A stretch of 64,000 bases of DNA from Uliginosibacterium gangwonense DSM 18521 (GCF_000373965.1 NZ_KB892839.1:197-64196); one strand, 5' to 3'; positions 20,396-29,870 are shown, numbered from the stretch's first letter. Made by a program: numbers and translations. Notes: generated by a model not told the origin, from the sequence alone.

Positions 20396-22147
20396 TCATC
20401 CAAAGTGATCTGAGGTGCCCAACCGGGTAATGGGTGGAGATTGTACCAAGGCTCCATTATTTCTCGCTGGCGGTATGACCGTGTTGTCACCGTGTTCTGC
20501 ATCGTCAGCCAATGGCTGTACGGGAATCGCCAAGCCGTGGTCGCGAGTAACGGGGATGTTCACGTTCACCCGCTTGTGACAGTGCGGGCAACCGGTGAGA
20601 ATTCGGTGGCCTTGAGTACGAACGGATGCCTCGTCAACGAGTTCTGGGTAAGTGTATTCCTTTCCACAGAAGGGACAGCGGATTTGCAGGCGCCACAGTG
20701 ACTTGCGCCCTTCTTCTGTGATGGTTTTACCCGCGACGGATTCATCGCGGAATATCGCGGAGATATTGACGCAGCGTACTAACGCAAAGGTGCCTAGGGC
20801 GGGAATGATCCGGCGCAGCCAGTGGTTCCAGTCCTTGTCTGGCATGGTGGTCATATTGAAATCCGCCTTGTCTATTGTCTCATAATATTTGAGTTTGTCT
20901 GTGATGATGCCATTGGCAATGCATTCACTGAATAAGCGGCTTCCTGGATAAGGGCGGATTTGGCCGAGGTAGACATGGCTTTCGGTACAGTGCTGACGAT
21001 AGAAGGTCAATGTCTCCGAGATCGTTTCAGGGGTCTCCGCTGGGTCCCCGAATATGAAATTCCCACCAAACCCGATCTCGGCCTGTTTAGCAAGTTCGAT
21101 AGCAGTAGCCAGTTGTTCCGGGCGGGTTTTTTTGTTCATGCTGGCGAGCACGCGAGGGCTCGCACTTTCCATGCCATAGCTGAAGAAGAAACAACCAGCC
21201 TCTTTAGCCATTTTGAGTGCGGGGAGATCCAGGGCCGCGCTTGCATGGGTCTGAAATGTCCAAACGAAATCCCAGCCATAACGCTTCCGTCCGTCATTGA
21301 TGGCGGCGCAAAATTCGCGAAGTCTGGCCTTGTTTACAGCAAATAGTTCGTCAAGCATGATCAGGATGTTGAAGTGGCTGCGATCAAAGTTGACGCGAAT
21401 TTCCTCAATTACATTTGCGACCGAACGCGCCCGATAGCGCCGATTTACCTTGGCGTGGGTGCAAAACGTACAGCTGAAAGGACAGCTTCGTGCCGCAACC
21501 AGCGTCATCAAGCGAGGTTTGCTCTTCGGATAGCGGTAAAGGTATCGAGCGGCGAGAGCGAAATCGTCCATCATTTCTTCGAGACCGAACGGCGAGTAGT
21601 CCGGGAAGGGGAGCTTATCGATGTCGATATATTCTTTTCTTTCTTCAGTAAAAACTGGATTAGCGTTGTCCCAGTAGCCTATTCCAGGTATATCTGAAAC
21701 CGGCAGTCCTGAAGAAATTCGGTTGGCCAAAGCAACGATTGCCTCTTCTCCTTCTCCTATGATGCAGTAATCCGGAATCAGTGTTTCGAATATGAATTTA
21801 GCATCATAGGTGACGATTCCCCCTCCCAGTACGATCGGAATGCTCTTATCGAATTCCCTGATGATCGAGATGGCGTCCCGTAAGAACGCAAAATCGGTAC
21901 ATAACCCGCCCAGTCCGATGAAGTCGGGTTGATGAGTCTTGAGCCCCTCAATGATGAGTGTACGCGCCATCTGCTCAGCAGACGTGTAGCCGATGCGATT
22001 GTTAGGGTTGACTCCTGCCACCTCATGGCCGGCCTCTTTGAGTGCAGCCGTCAGATAAGCGAAACCGGCAGGAAAGTCGGTGTTCGATAAAAAAGTCGGG
22101 TAGGCTGTTGTATAGGAGAGGGTCGGGACGATGAGCAGTATTTTCAT
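20396..22147 (-). CDS. B12-binding radical SAM protein with C-terminal zinc ribbon
   Basis: A 583-residue protein. The first 140 residues form a cobalamin-binding-like domain (KILLIVPTLSYTTAYPTFLS, LGGGIVTYDAKFIFE). The radical SAM domain has the cluster motif CPFSCTFC near residue 220. The C-terminus adds a four-cysteine zinc-ribbon-like module, CPFCGKEY then CPHCHKRV, near residues 500-545, which is unusual for the family. It differs from the other radical SAM protein at 15690, so the two likely catalyse separate steps. Base composition looks more AT-rich than its neighbours, which may reflect separate acquisition. Substrate unknown. Confidence 0.8.
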   Translation of the reverse strand: MKILLIVPTLSYTTAYPTFLSNTDFPAGFAYLTAALKEAGHEVAGVNPNNRIGYTSAEQMARTLIIEGLKTHQPDFIGLGGLCTDFAFLRDAISIIREFDKSIPIVLGGGIVTYDAKFIFETLIPDYCIIGEGEEAIVALANRISSGLPVSDIPGIGYWDNANPVFTEERKEYIDIDKLPFPDYSPFGLEEMMDDFALAARYLYRYPKSKPRLMTLVAARSCPFSCTFCTHAKVNRRYRARSVANVIEEIRVNFDRSHFNILIMLDELFAVNKARLREFCAAINDGRKRYGWDFVWTFQTHASAALDLPALKMAKEAGCFFFSYGMESASPRVLASMNKKTRPEQLATAIELAKQAEIGFGGNFIFGDPAETPETISETLTFYRQHCTESHVYLGQIRPYPGSRLFSECIANGIITDKLKYYETIDKADFNMTTMPDKDWNHWLRRIIPALGTFALVRCVNISAIFRDESVAGKTITEEGRKSLWRLQIRCPFCGKEYTYPELVDEASVRTQGHRILTGCPHCHKRVNVNIPVTRDHGLAIPVQPLADDAEHGDNTVIPPARNNGALVQSPPITRLGTSDHFG

Positions 22148-22217
22148 GATCTATGCCGTATTTAATAGCAAGTTATTACGAAGTCATGCAAGGCTCCGTG
22201 CGAGACCCGCGGGCGAT

Positions 22218-24008
22218 TCAGGAGTGAGGCTGGGATCCAGGTTGGTGCACATATTTATGTTGAAAGAGCCAGACCTGATAGATATCCAGCAGGAAGGCGC
22301 GCTGCAGATCCAGCGGCGTACAACCTGCCTCACGAAAATGGGCTTCAACCTGGGCTTCGGTCAGCCAGTCTTCGGTGGGTTGTGGGGGAGTGCCAAACTT
22401 TTCGCTCCATTGCGGATAGATATCCATCCGTGGCGTAGTAATGATCAGATGTCCGCCAGGTTTGACCAGACCGACCAGATTGGTGACAAAAGCGGCCTTT
22501 TCTGCATAGGGCAGGTGCTCAATGACCTCTGAACAAACCAGGAGATCAAAGAAGCCGCCAAATCCCAAGAAGTGCAGGAGATCGGCGTTCCCGGTGAGGA
22601 ACTGGAGATTCGGAAACAGGGCTTGGGCGTGATGGATCACGTCTCCCACGGGTTCTACCCCGAGTACAGCGCCATACTGACTGCATAGATTGCTCATCCA
22701 ACCACGTCCGCAGCCGATTTCTACCATGCTCAAAGGTGCATTCTCGGTGGCTCGGATCCGCTCGATCATCGCCTGGATTTTTTCCCAGCGGGCACGTTCG
22801 TCGCCGTTCGGGGTGGGAAGCGACCAATGCTTGTCCTCAGCAAAGAAATGCTTGTAATACAGGCTTTCTTCTACTGTGGGCTTGTAACCGATGTCGCCAA
22901 AGAAATCGGGGGAGATGCCCTGATCTAGCCAGTTGGTGTATTGGCGCAGGCGAATGCGGGTGGTGTGCCGATTCAATAAGGTGTTGCGTGCAGCGATGAC
23001 TTGCCGGTTGCGGCGTTCGCTATCAGTTGCCAGTGCTGTGAGATGCGCCTGCAATTCGGTGGGCGAAGAGAATAGCTCGATTTCTTCGCCTGCCTTGAAA
23101 AGCTTTGCGCAAGCAGGCCGATCCGGAGGGAGCCAGCTTACCGCGGGCGTGGCTGCTGCCATGGATTCGGTTACGCGTCCAGCGTAAGCCTTGAGCATGG
23201 ATGGTAGATTGACATTGGCAAACCCCATGCGGATGCCATCCAGATGCAAGCGGAAAAGCGCCTCACGCACCAGCTTCATCATGAGGGTGGATTGCTGAAG
23301 CATCGCCAGATCGGGTTTGCCCGCGAGGAGTTTAGCCCGGATGTCCTGATGGATGGCGTCAAAGCGCTGCGGTCGATCAGTGTCGCGTTCCGGCAGGTGC
23401 GGGCGGTAGAGCAAATCGCCAAGCGCTGCGTCTTCCAGATAAGGAACGCGTTCGCCATATTTGTTGCCAATGAAGGCGGCCCTGGGATGCTCGGGGGCTG
23501 CATCAAAGCGCACGAAACGCTCTGGCACCATCACCACGTTCCAGGTTGCGGGAATCCCCAGGCGATTTTGCACCAGCGTTGTGTCCGCTTCATCGGCCAC
23601 AATGGCGTGAGTACAATGGCTGAGTTGCTCCAGCACTTCATCCTGGCGTTTGGCAAAATGTGGGAATTCCACCGCCTCTTGTGGGGCGACTGATAAGGAT
23701 TCCATGGTGATGCCAATGCGACGCGGTGCCACACGCTTGAGCCATTGCCAGAATTTGGCATCGTATTGCGTATGGACGCACCACACCCAGGCCTCATCAA
23801 AATGGGTGTCACCCAATATGCTTTCGGCGTGATGGATGAAACTGTCGGCTGCGTCTGGCGCGCGTCCCCAGATGGCAGGCAAAACCGTGCAGCGGTGGCC
23901 GTTTTCTTCCAGCCCATCCTGAAAGGCCCATGCACCGGTGTAAGACCAGGCACGTGCCTGCTGCCAGTTGTCAAACTCCAGCATTACCAGCAGAATATTT
24001 TTGCTCAT
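22218..24008 (-). CDS. CgeB-like glycosyltransferase fused to SAM methyltransferase
   Basis: A 596-residue two-domain protein. The first part (about residues 1-390) resembles CgeB/GT1-type glycosyltransferases: VPERFVRFDAAPEHPRAAFI, LPSMLKAYAGRVTESMAA and a trailing NTLLNRHT helix. The second part carries a class I methyltransferase with the SAM loop MVEIGCGRGWMSNL near residue 435, then CSEVIEHLPY and LVKPGGHLIITTPR. It may add a sugar and O-methylate it. The start at 24008 is chosen for its ATGA overlap with the upstream glycosyltransferase; the frame is open to 24173. Confidence 0.8.
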   Translation of the reverse strand: MSKNILLVMLEFDNWQQARAWSYTGAWAFQDGLEENGHRCTVLPAIWGRAPDAADSFIHHAESILGDTHFDEAWVWCVHTQYDAKFWQWLKRVAPRRIGITMESLSVAPQEAVEFPHFAKRQDEVLEQLSHCTHAIVADEADTTLVQNRLGIPATWNVVMVPERFVRFDAAPEHPRAAFIGNKYGERVPYLEDAALGDLLYRPHLPERDTDRPQRFDAIHQDIRAKLLAGKPDLAMLQQSTLMMKLVREALFRLHLDGIRMGFANVNLPSMLKAYAGRVTESMAAATPAVSWLPPDRPACAKLFKAGEEIELFSSPTELQAHLTALATDSERRNRQVIAARNTLLNRHTTRIRLRQYTNWLDQGISPDFFGDIGYKPTVEESLYYKHFFAEDKHWSLPTPNGDERARWEKIQAMIERIRATENAPLSMVEIGCGRGWMSNLCSQYGAVLGVEPVGDVIHHAQALFPNLQFLTGNADLLHFLGFGGFFDLLVCSEVIEHLPYAEKAAFVTNLVGLVKPGGHLIITTPRMDIYPQWSEKFGTPPQPTEDWLTEAQVEAHFREAGCTPLDLQRAFLLDIYQVWLFQHKYVHQPGSQPHS

Positions 24009-25555
24009 CGGGCTTGCTCCGAATTGATTTGTGTTGTTTCTGCGGCCAGTGCCAGGATTTCTGCCCGACGCTGTGCCTGCTCGTGCGCGGGGCGGTTTTT
24101 TACAAAGTGCTCTGCAAGGCGCAAGAGTAGGCGCCGCAGGGCATTGTCGGTGCCTGGCAGGGTTCTGGCCCAAGCAATGTACGCGCCTACGTAGGTGGCA
24201 TCTTTGGTGAGAATCATTTCTGCCAGTCGGGCGACTTCATCATCACGGGCGCTACGTGCGGCTTCTTCCATGCGGAAGAATAGATCACGGGCGGACAGGG
24301 TATTTGGGTCATGCTGCGCTGTGCCCGTTCTGCCAAGATGTTGCAGAATAGCGCGTTCGGTACGCATGTCAATAGCATGATTCCAAGCGGCGTGGAAAGT
24401 GGCCAAGGCAGCTTGTGTGGCGGTATCCAGCGCACCTGCCCATTTCACACGCAGCAGATAGGGCTCCGCATAGTGGGGCATCAATTCCTGCGCGCGATTC
24501 AGTAGTGTTTGGCGTGCGGCAGCATTCTTGCTTTGTTTGGCCCGCATCACCAGGAAAGGTGCAAAATCATCGACATTGTTCACTAGCGCATCCGCATCCA
24601 TGTCTGGCGTGCCGTAGGCTTGGGCAAAACCCGTGTGTTGAGCACACAGGTATTCCGCAAGTCCGGTCTGCATGGAGTGCTCAGTCAGCGTTTGCATCAG
24701 CGCGTGGATTTCCTGTCCGCTGCTGGCGGCGTGCTGGCTGGAGAGGAAATGCTCTGCGCATTGCATGAGTGCGGCGTGATGTGAGGCGGGCAGCGGGTGC
24801 AGGATGGCGCGACAGATCAGGTTGAAATCGAAGGCTACATCCGGGTGCAGCCGCATCAGTATGCCCCGAGAATGTCCTGCGCCGACGTGGTCGCGGCAGT
24901 AGGTGGCAAGATCCAATTGCTTATGGTGGGCGCCATGTACGCTGGGCCAGTAGACCAGGCGCCCGCCTTGGCGGAAGAAACGGTAGCCGAATTCCACGTC
25001 TTCACAGCCGTAGCGGGTGAAGCTCTCATCGAAGCTGATCCCTTGCAGTGCGTCAGCCTTGAAGCTGGTGAATCCACCCATGAAGTTGGAGAGCGGCTGC
25101 CCTGCCGTAGCGGTATGGAAGACACTCCAGTTGCCAAGCGTTTCAAACCATTCTGTCAAGGAATTGGCATAGGGCGTGTTTCGCCAGCTTACACACCCCA
25201 TCAGCATGGTGAGTGGGTCTGTGTGATGATTGTGGAAGGCAATCACATCATCGGCAAAACCTTCGCGCGGGATGATGTCATCGTCAATGAACATCCCTAG
25301 CGCTGTGGGCAGGTCTTTGGCCCCGGTGTTACGCGCTGCGGAAAGCCCTCTGTTATGGGTGTGTTCGATGATCTCTACCTGCCGGGCCATGCCCAGGATG
25401 GTTTGCCGGATTTCGTCGGTGAGTGGATTTCGACCATCCCATACGATGCGCAATGCGAGGTCTGCCGCATCCACGCGTGCGGCGACTTGCTGCAGCAGCG
25501 CCAGATCGCGTCCAAGCGTTGGAACGATGACAGTCAGGTCATGTTTGCTATACAT
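24005..25555 (-). CDS. Family 2 glycosyltransferase
   Basis: A 516-residue GT-A protein with LTVIVPTLGR at the N-terminus, NRGLSAARNTGA and the metal-binding FIDDDII near residue 92. YGCEDVEFGYRFFRQGG near residue 182 is the GT2/GT7-type ED acceptor motif. The C-terminal 250 residues are helical and may be TPR-like (RAQELMPHYAEPYLL, NRPAHEQAQRRAEIL). It lies between two other glycosyltransferases with overlaps of four and eight bases. The sugar and acceptor are unknown. Confidence 0.85.
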   Translation of the reverse strand: MYSKHDLTVIVPTLGRDLALLQQVAARVDAADLALRIVWDGRNPLTDEIRQTILGMARQVEIIEHTHNRGLSAARNTGAKDLPTALGMFIDDDIIPREGFADDVIAFHNHHTDPLTMLMGCVSWRNTPYANSLTEWFETLGNWSVFHTATAGQPLSNFMGGFTSFKADALQGISFDESFTRYGCEDVEFGYRFFRQGGRLVYWPSVHGAHHKQLDLATYCRDHVGAGHSRGILMRLHPDVAFDFNLICRAILHPLPASHHAALMQCAEHFLSSQHAASSGQEIHALMQTLTEHSMQTGLAEYLCAQHTGFAQAYGTPDMDADALVNNVDDFAPFLVMRAKQSKNAAARQTLLNRAQELMPHYAEPYLLRVKWAGALDTATQAALATFHAAWNHAIDMRTERAILQHLGRTGTAQHDPNTLSARDLFFRMEEAARSARDDEVARLAEMILTKDATYVGAYIAWARTLPGTDNALRRLLLRLAEHFVKNRPAHEQAQRRAEILALAAETTQINSEQAR

Positions 25556-26921
25556 GACGCAAGCCCAGGGTTTGGGGTGAGGCGAGGTTCAACTGTTGAA
25601 GAATGGTTTGCGTCCACCGTGCAGGGGAGTAGTCCTCTGCCCATACCTGCTGACCTTTGGCAATCACTGCTTGGTAATCGGTGGGTGTCGCCAGATAGTG
25701 GTCAATCAGTCTGAATAGTTCATCTGCATTGCGGAAATAGCGTAACCCCTCACCATCGCAGAGAATGCAGCGGGTTTCCGGGTTATCCTCTTCCAGTAGT
25801 AGCGTTCCGCAAGCCAGTGCTTCGCGTACTTTGCCCTTGCATTGGTTGCGGAATGGGTAGGTTTGGGTGTTGATGCAGATACGGGTGCGACGCAGTGCTT
25901 GGGCGTATTCCGCAATCGGTAACGGTGGGCGGTCTTTTTCATATACGCCGCCAAGGTGATGGAAGCGTTCGCCATAACGTGCCTTGAGTAGATCAATCCA
26001 TTCGCGCCGACGCCCCACGGAACTGCCAAACAGTGCAATATCATACAGTGGTGCTTGGTCAGGTTCCGGGTAGAAAAGGGCTGGGTCGAAAATGGTGGGG
26101 TGGAATATCACTTTGTCTGTGTCTTGATGCTGCTCGTATGGGCTGATGCCTTGGCGCATGCGCTCCAGGCGCGTGACGTTGGAGTTTTCAATGACTAGAT
26201 CGGCCCAGCGTAGTGTTTCACGTTCGTAATCCAGATAGCTGCCTTGGTGCGCTGCTTCGTCATAGTCCCACCACAGGGTAAGACACTGCATGTCAGGGTG
26301 GAGGCGGCGCAGATCAAGGAAGAAACTTGCAGAGAGATTCTCGTGTGGATGTACCGGTGTGTGCACCAGCAGATCGGGGCGGAAATCCGCGACCGTGTTA
26401 CGGATTAAGCCTTCCCATTGTTGGCGTAGTTCGCCATCCGGGTTACGACCATAAAGGGGGTGGATACGCACGTTGGAACCGAACGCAACCTGTAGGTCCT
26501 TGGCAATCCCTTCCTCATAGGCCCGGCTGGAAATGATGACGTGCCGGGCATGTGCCGGGATTTGCGCTGGGGCGATTACAGGGTGCCCCAGAACGGTAGT
26601 GCCCCAAAGGCTTTCGTCACGGTCTGCGATGGCAACGACACGGGCTTTGCCCAGTTGCGGGTAGAACTGCCGGGTATGCGCGCCTGCGCCATAGATGACA
26701 ACCGGATCGGTTCCACTCTGCGCCAGGATGTCCGCCATGCGTGCTTCAATCAGGCTGATGTAGTCTGCAGTGTCTCGCCCCAGGCTGATGAGGCGATGTT
26801 CGCCCAGCAGGCCGGAGGCCAACATGGGGCGCATGACTTCGACCACGCCCGCCGAGTCCTCCAGCGACTTGGTGTCGAAGCGATGGACGAGGAACAGGGT
26901 GCGCGGCTTGGCGGCTGTCAT
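25548..26921 (-). CDS. CgeB-like glycosyltransferase with N-terminal Rossmann domain
   Basis: A 457-residue protein. The first 150 residues contain VVIYGAGAHTRQFYPQL and WGTTVLGHPVIAP, similar to the nucleotide-binding front part of PglD-type or hexapeptide acetyltransferases but without the hexapeptide repeats. The rest resembles CgeB/GT1-type enzymes: PDLLVHTPVHPHENLSASFF, ALFGSSVGRRREW, KGKVREALACGTLLL. The start at 26921 gives MTAAKPRTLFLVHRFD; no strong ribosome site is visible and an upstream ATG inside the ACP gene is possible. It follows the ACP gene by seven bases. Confidence 0.78.
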   Translation of the reverse strand: MTAAKPRTLFLVHRFDTKSLEDSAGVVEVMRPMLASGLLGEHRLISLGRDTADYISLIEARMADILAQSGTDPVVIYGAGAHTRQFYPQLGKARVVAIADRDESLWGTTVLGHPVIAPAQIPAHARHVIISSRAYEEGIAKDLQVAFGSNVRIHPLYGRNPDGELRQQWEGLIRNTVADFRPDLLVHTPVHPHENLSASFFLDLRRLHPDMQCLTLWWDYDEAAHQGSYLDYERETLRWADLVIENSNVTRLERMRQGISPYEQHQDTDKVIFHPTIFDPALFYPEPDQAPLYDIALFGSSVGRRREWIDLLKARYGERFHHLGGVYEKDRPPLPIAEYAQALRRTRICINTQTYPFRNQCKGKVREALACGTLLLEEDNPETRCILCDGEGLRYFRNADELFRLIDHYLATPTDYQAVIAKGQQVWAEDYSPARWTQTILQQLNLASPQTLGLRHV

Positions 26922-26928
26922 GGTGTGT

Positions 26929-27171
26929 TCAGAGGACGACACCATATTTGGCCAATATCTCGCACGCCTTGCCAACGCTGGACATGTCGATCACGTCTTC
27001 GGTATCCATCATGATGTCGAAGGCTGACTCAATGGCGGCAATCAGCGCCATGTGGGCTACCGAGTCCCATTCCGGGATGCTGGCGTAGCGCAGATCGTCA
27101 GTCACGCGGCCAATATCAATGGCAAGCGATTCGGCAAATACTTGGCACAGTTTCTCTTTGTTTTGACTCAT
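26929..27171 (-). CDS. Acyl carrier protein
   Basis: An 80-residue acidic carrier protein. The phosphopantetheine attachment serine is Ser37 in EWDSVAHMAL, matching the usual DSL/DSV motif. It is the first gene of the minus-strand operon and lies 84 bases from a sigma-28-like promoter. It is not the housekeeping AcpP, which would sit among fab genes. The likely partners are the AMP ligase, FabG-like SDR, LuxE and LuxC homologues at the far end of the same operon. Specialised ACPs also occur in the flagellin modification loci of Campylobacter and Pseudomonas. Confidence 0.88.
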   Translation of the reverse strand: MSQNKEKLCQVFAESLAIDIGRVTDDLRYASIPEWDSVAHMALIAAIESAFDIMMDTEDVIDMSSVGKACEILAKYGVVL

Positions 27172-27254
27172 TTGAGTGTCTCGGGTGGCTTATGAGTGCC
27201 TTGTTACATATGTTCGCCTGATTATAGGCTTGTGGGCAATTACCCTTAAGTCCA

Positions 27255-27282
27255 ATAACGGCAGGCTTTGCCCTTTTATTTA
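27255..27282 (-). promoter_or_regulatory. Sigma-28-like promoter for the 19-gene operon
   Basis: On the minus strand a TAAA -35 core at 27279-27282 is followed after 16 bases by GCCGTTAT at 27255-27262. The -10 octamer is identical to those of the flagellin and chemoreceptor promoters. The spacer is one base longer than the canonical 15 between TAAA and GCCG. It points at the acyl carrier protein gene. The rest of 27172-27365 shows no other gene. Confidence 0.5.
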
Positions 27283-27365
27283 GGTGTTTTGGCGACATGG
27301 TTTCCAGCCCCCAGCCTGCTAGACTATTGGTGAGCCAAAGTGTTGGCGTCTTTTGCGAGGGCAGC

Positions 27366-28412
27366 ATGGTGCAGATTGGAGACCGTTTCGTTGGGCGCGA
27401 GCACGCGCCGTTTGTGATTGCGGAGATGAGTGGCAATCACAACGGCTCCTTGGAGCGCGCGCTGGAGATCGTAGATGCGATTGCGGCTACCGGGGCGCAT
27501 GCACTCAAGCTGCAAACCTATACGGCTGACACGATGACGCTTGACTGCGATCACCCGGATTTTGTGATTGGCGAGGCTGACAGCTTATGGCATGGCCGCA
27601 AGCTCTACGATCTATACGATGAAGCACATACTCCATGGGATTGGCACAGACCAATTTTTGAACGTGCGAAAAGCCACGGCATGCTGGCCTTCTCCACCCC
27701 GTTTGACGATACCGCCGTGGATTTCCTGGATGAACTCGGGGTACCGTGTTTCAAGATCGCCAGCTTCGAGAATGCCGATCTGCCCTTGATCCGCAAGGCG
27801 GCCTCCAAGGGCAAGCCCTTGATCATCTCCACCGGAATGGCCACGTTGGCTGCGATGGGTGAGGCGGTGGAGGTGGCTCGTAGTGCCGGGGCGGCGGATG
27901 TGATTCTGCTCAAATGTACCAGCACCTATCCTGCTTCACCGGCGGATAGCCATCTGCTCACCATCCCGCATATGCGTGAAGCGTTTGGCTGCGAGGTGGG
28001 GATCTCTGATCACACTCTGGGGATTGGCGCGGCAATCGCAGCGGTGTCCTTGGGTGGAACGGTGATTGAGAAGCATGTGACCCTGCAGCGTGCTGATGGA
28101 GGCGTCGACAGTGCTTTTTCGCTGGAACCGCCAGAACTCAAGATGCTGGTGGAAGAGAGCGAGCGTGCCCGCCAGTCCTTGGGTCGGGTGCATTATGGGC
28201 CAAGCAACAAGGAGAAGGCCGCGCTCAAATACCGCCGTTCCTTGTATGTGGTGGCGGACATCAAGGCGGGGGAGCAATTCTCCGCGCAGAATGTGCGGGC
28301 GATCCGCCCTGGCTTCGGGCTGGCGCCCAAGCACTACGACGCGGTGATCGGGCGCCGCGCCGCACGGGATATTGCGCGTGGCACCGCCCTGAGCTGGGAT
28401 CTGCTGGCCTGA
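27366..28412 (+). CDS. pseI: Pseudaminic acid synthase, PseI
   Basis: A 348-residue NeuB-family enzyme that condenses 2,4-diacetamido-2,4,6-trideoxy-L-altrose with phosphoenolpyruvate to give pseudaminic acid. Family blocks include FVIAEMSGNHNGSLERA at the N-terminus, HALKLQTYTADTMTL, FKIASFE, LIISTGMA and the C-terminal SAF-type antifreeze-like domain (about residues 285-348). The ATG at 27366 is chosen for GAGGG seven bases upstream; the frame is open to 27297. The gene is divergent from the ACP operon and separated from the other pse genes by about 21 kb. Confidence 0.93.
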   Translation: MVQIGDRFVGREHAPFVIAEMSGNHNGSLERALEIVDAIAATGAHALKLQTYTADTMTLDCDHPDFVIGEADSLWHGRKLYDLYDEAHTPWDWHRPIFERAKSHGMLAFSTPFDDTAVDFLDELGVPCFKIASFENADLPLIRKAASKGKPLIISTGMATLAAMGEAVEVARSAGAADVILLKCTSTYPASPADSHLLTIPHMREAFGCEVGISDHTLGIGAAIAAVSLGGTVIEKHVTLQRADGGVDSAFSLEPPELKMLVEESERARQSLGRVHYGPSNKEKAALKYRRSLYVVADIKAGEQFSAQNVRAIRPGFGLAPKHYDAVIGRRAARDIARGTALSWDLLA

Positions 28413-28415
28413 TCT

Positions 28416-29870
28416 TCAGCCTGCCTCCAGCGCGTGTCTGAGCTGTTGCAAGGCAGGTGCCCACCCCAGAACCGGGTCGCGCCAAAAAGGGCGCACGCCA
28501 GGGTAGAGCGTGCAGGTGGCTGAACCTGCACGGCCCCAGCGCCAATCTGTGCCGGGGAGCAGCAGCCATGTGGGTTTGCCAAGTGCCCCCGCAAGGTGGG
28601 CAAGTGCCGTATCCACCGCAATCACCAAGTCCAACTCCGCAACCAAGGCCGCTGTGTCGGTAAAGTCATGCAGCTTGTTACCGAGCGGAATGATGCCAGC
28701 CTGGCGCTGCTGATCCAGCACATCCTTGGCCTGTTCGCCAACTTGCAGGCTGAAAAAACGATGACGCTCGCCCAGTCCCTGGACCAGCGTCAGAACGTCA
28801 TCCAGCCTGATCGAACGTAGTGCATCCACGCTGTTGCCTGTGGCGCCAGACCACACCAGCCCAATCTTGCGTTGGGAAGATGTTGCCCAGCCACCCAGTA
28901 GGTTCCGCCAATGCTCACGTTTGCCTGTGTCGGCAGAGAGATAGGGAGCCTGCCCGCAGGCTCTACCATCCATGCAGCCCAGGTGCAGAGGGAGGCTGAG
29001 TAGAGGGGTCCAGAAATCGTAAGTTGGGACGACTGGCAGCGCCCCCATGCAGGCATGCACGCCAGGGGCGCTGGCCAGCAGGCCTGCCAGCACGGGTTTG
29101 CACAGCAGATCGACTTCAACCCCTTGTTTTGCAAGGTATTGGATGAAGCGGGCGAAATGGATCTGGTCGCCGAATCCTTGTTCGCCCATTACCAGAATGC
29201 GCTGACCAGTAAGACTTTCGCCTTGCCACTGTGGGCAGGGCGGCGCTTGAAAGCGGACCGCATCCGTGGCGCTGAGGGCCGGGTCGTAACGGCTTTCATA
29301 TAAGGGCCACGCTTCTGCAAAACGCGACTGCGCAAGCAAAGCCAGGGCAAGGTTGGAGCGGGCGCGAGGCGTATTTGCAAGGCTTTGGGCTTTGCGATAG
29401 CAAAGCTCGGCCTCCTCTGGTGACTGCTGAAAGAGGCGGGCGTTGCCCAGCGTCAACCACAGCTCGGCCTTGCCAGGTTGAGCGATGCAAGCCTCTTGCG
29501 CAATGGCCTGCCCCGCAGCGGGCTGGCCTTTACTCACGAGCATCTGAGCGTATTCGCCTTCTAGCTCTGCACCCAAGCGATTGGCCTCCACATAATGGCT
29601 GCCGGCTTCATCAATTTGCTCCAGTGACGCGAGCGCACGGGCTAGATTGATCCGTGCAGGCAGAAAATCGGGGCGCACAGCCAGCGCCTGCCGGTAGAAA
29701 CTGAGGGCGTCTTCTTTGTTTCCCACCCGGAAAGCCAACGCGCCAAGATTGTTGAGCGCCTCCACGCAAGCCGGGTCCGCAGCCAGCAAAGCGCTGTAAT
29801 GCGCCACCGCGCTGCCGAGGTCGCCCGCAGCCTCGGCCTGGATGGCAGCTTGCAGTAGAGACGGGTTCAT
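28416..29870 (-). CDS. TPR-containing GT9-like glycosyltransferase
   Basis: A 484-residue protein. The first 200 residues hold about five tetratricopeptide-like repeats (ALNNLGALAFRVGNKEDALSFY-type spacing, LALALLAQSRFAEAWPLYE). The C-terminal part resembles ADP-heptose heptosyltransferases (GT9): GEQGFGDQIHFARFIQYL, KIGLVWSGATGN and the donor-binding VDTALAHLAGALGKPTW. TPR-GT fusions of this sort often sit near flagellin loci and may glycosylate proteins. It converges on pseI with a three-base gap and its start follows immediately after the stop of the next gene upstream. The sugar donor is unknown. Confidence 0.8.
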   Translation of the reverse strand: MNPSLLQAAIQAEAAGDLGSAVAHYSALLAADPACVEALNNLGALAFRVGNKEDALSFYRQALAVRPDFLPARINLARALASLEQIDEAGSHYVEANRLGAELEGEYAQMLVSKGQPAAGQAIAQEACIAQPGKAELWLTLGNARLFQQSPEEAELCYRKAQSLANTPRARSNLALALLAQSRFAEAWPLYESRYDPALSATDAVRFQAPPCPQWQGESLTGQRILVMGEQGFGDQIHFARFIQYLAKQGVEVDLLCKPVLAGLLASAPGVHACMGALPVVPTYDFWTPLLSLPLHLGCMDGRACGQAPYLSADTGKREHWRNLLGGWATSSQRKIGLVWSGATGNSVDALRSIRLDDVLTLVQGLGERHRFFSLQVGEQAKDVLDQQRQAGIIPLGNKLHDFTDTAALVAELDLVIAVDTALAHLAGALGKPTWLLLPGTDWRWGRAGSATCTLYPGVRPFWRDPVLGWAPALQQLRHALEAG

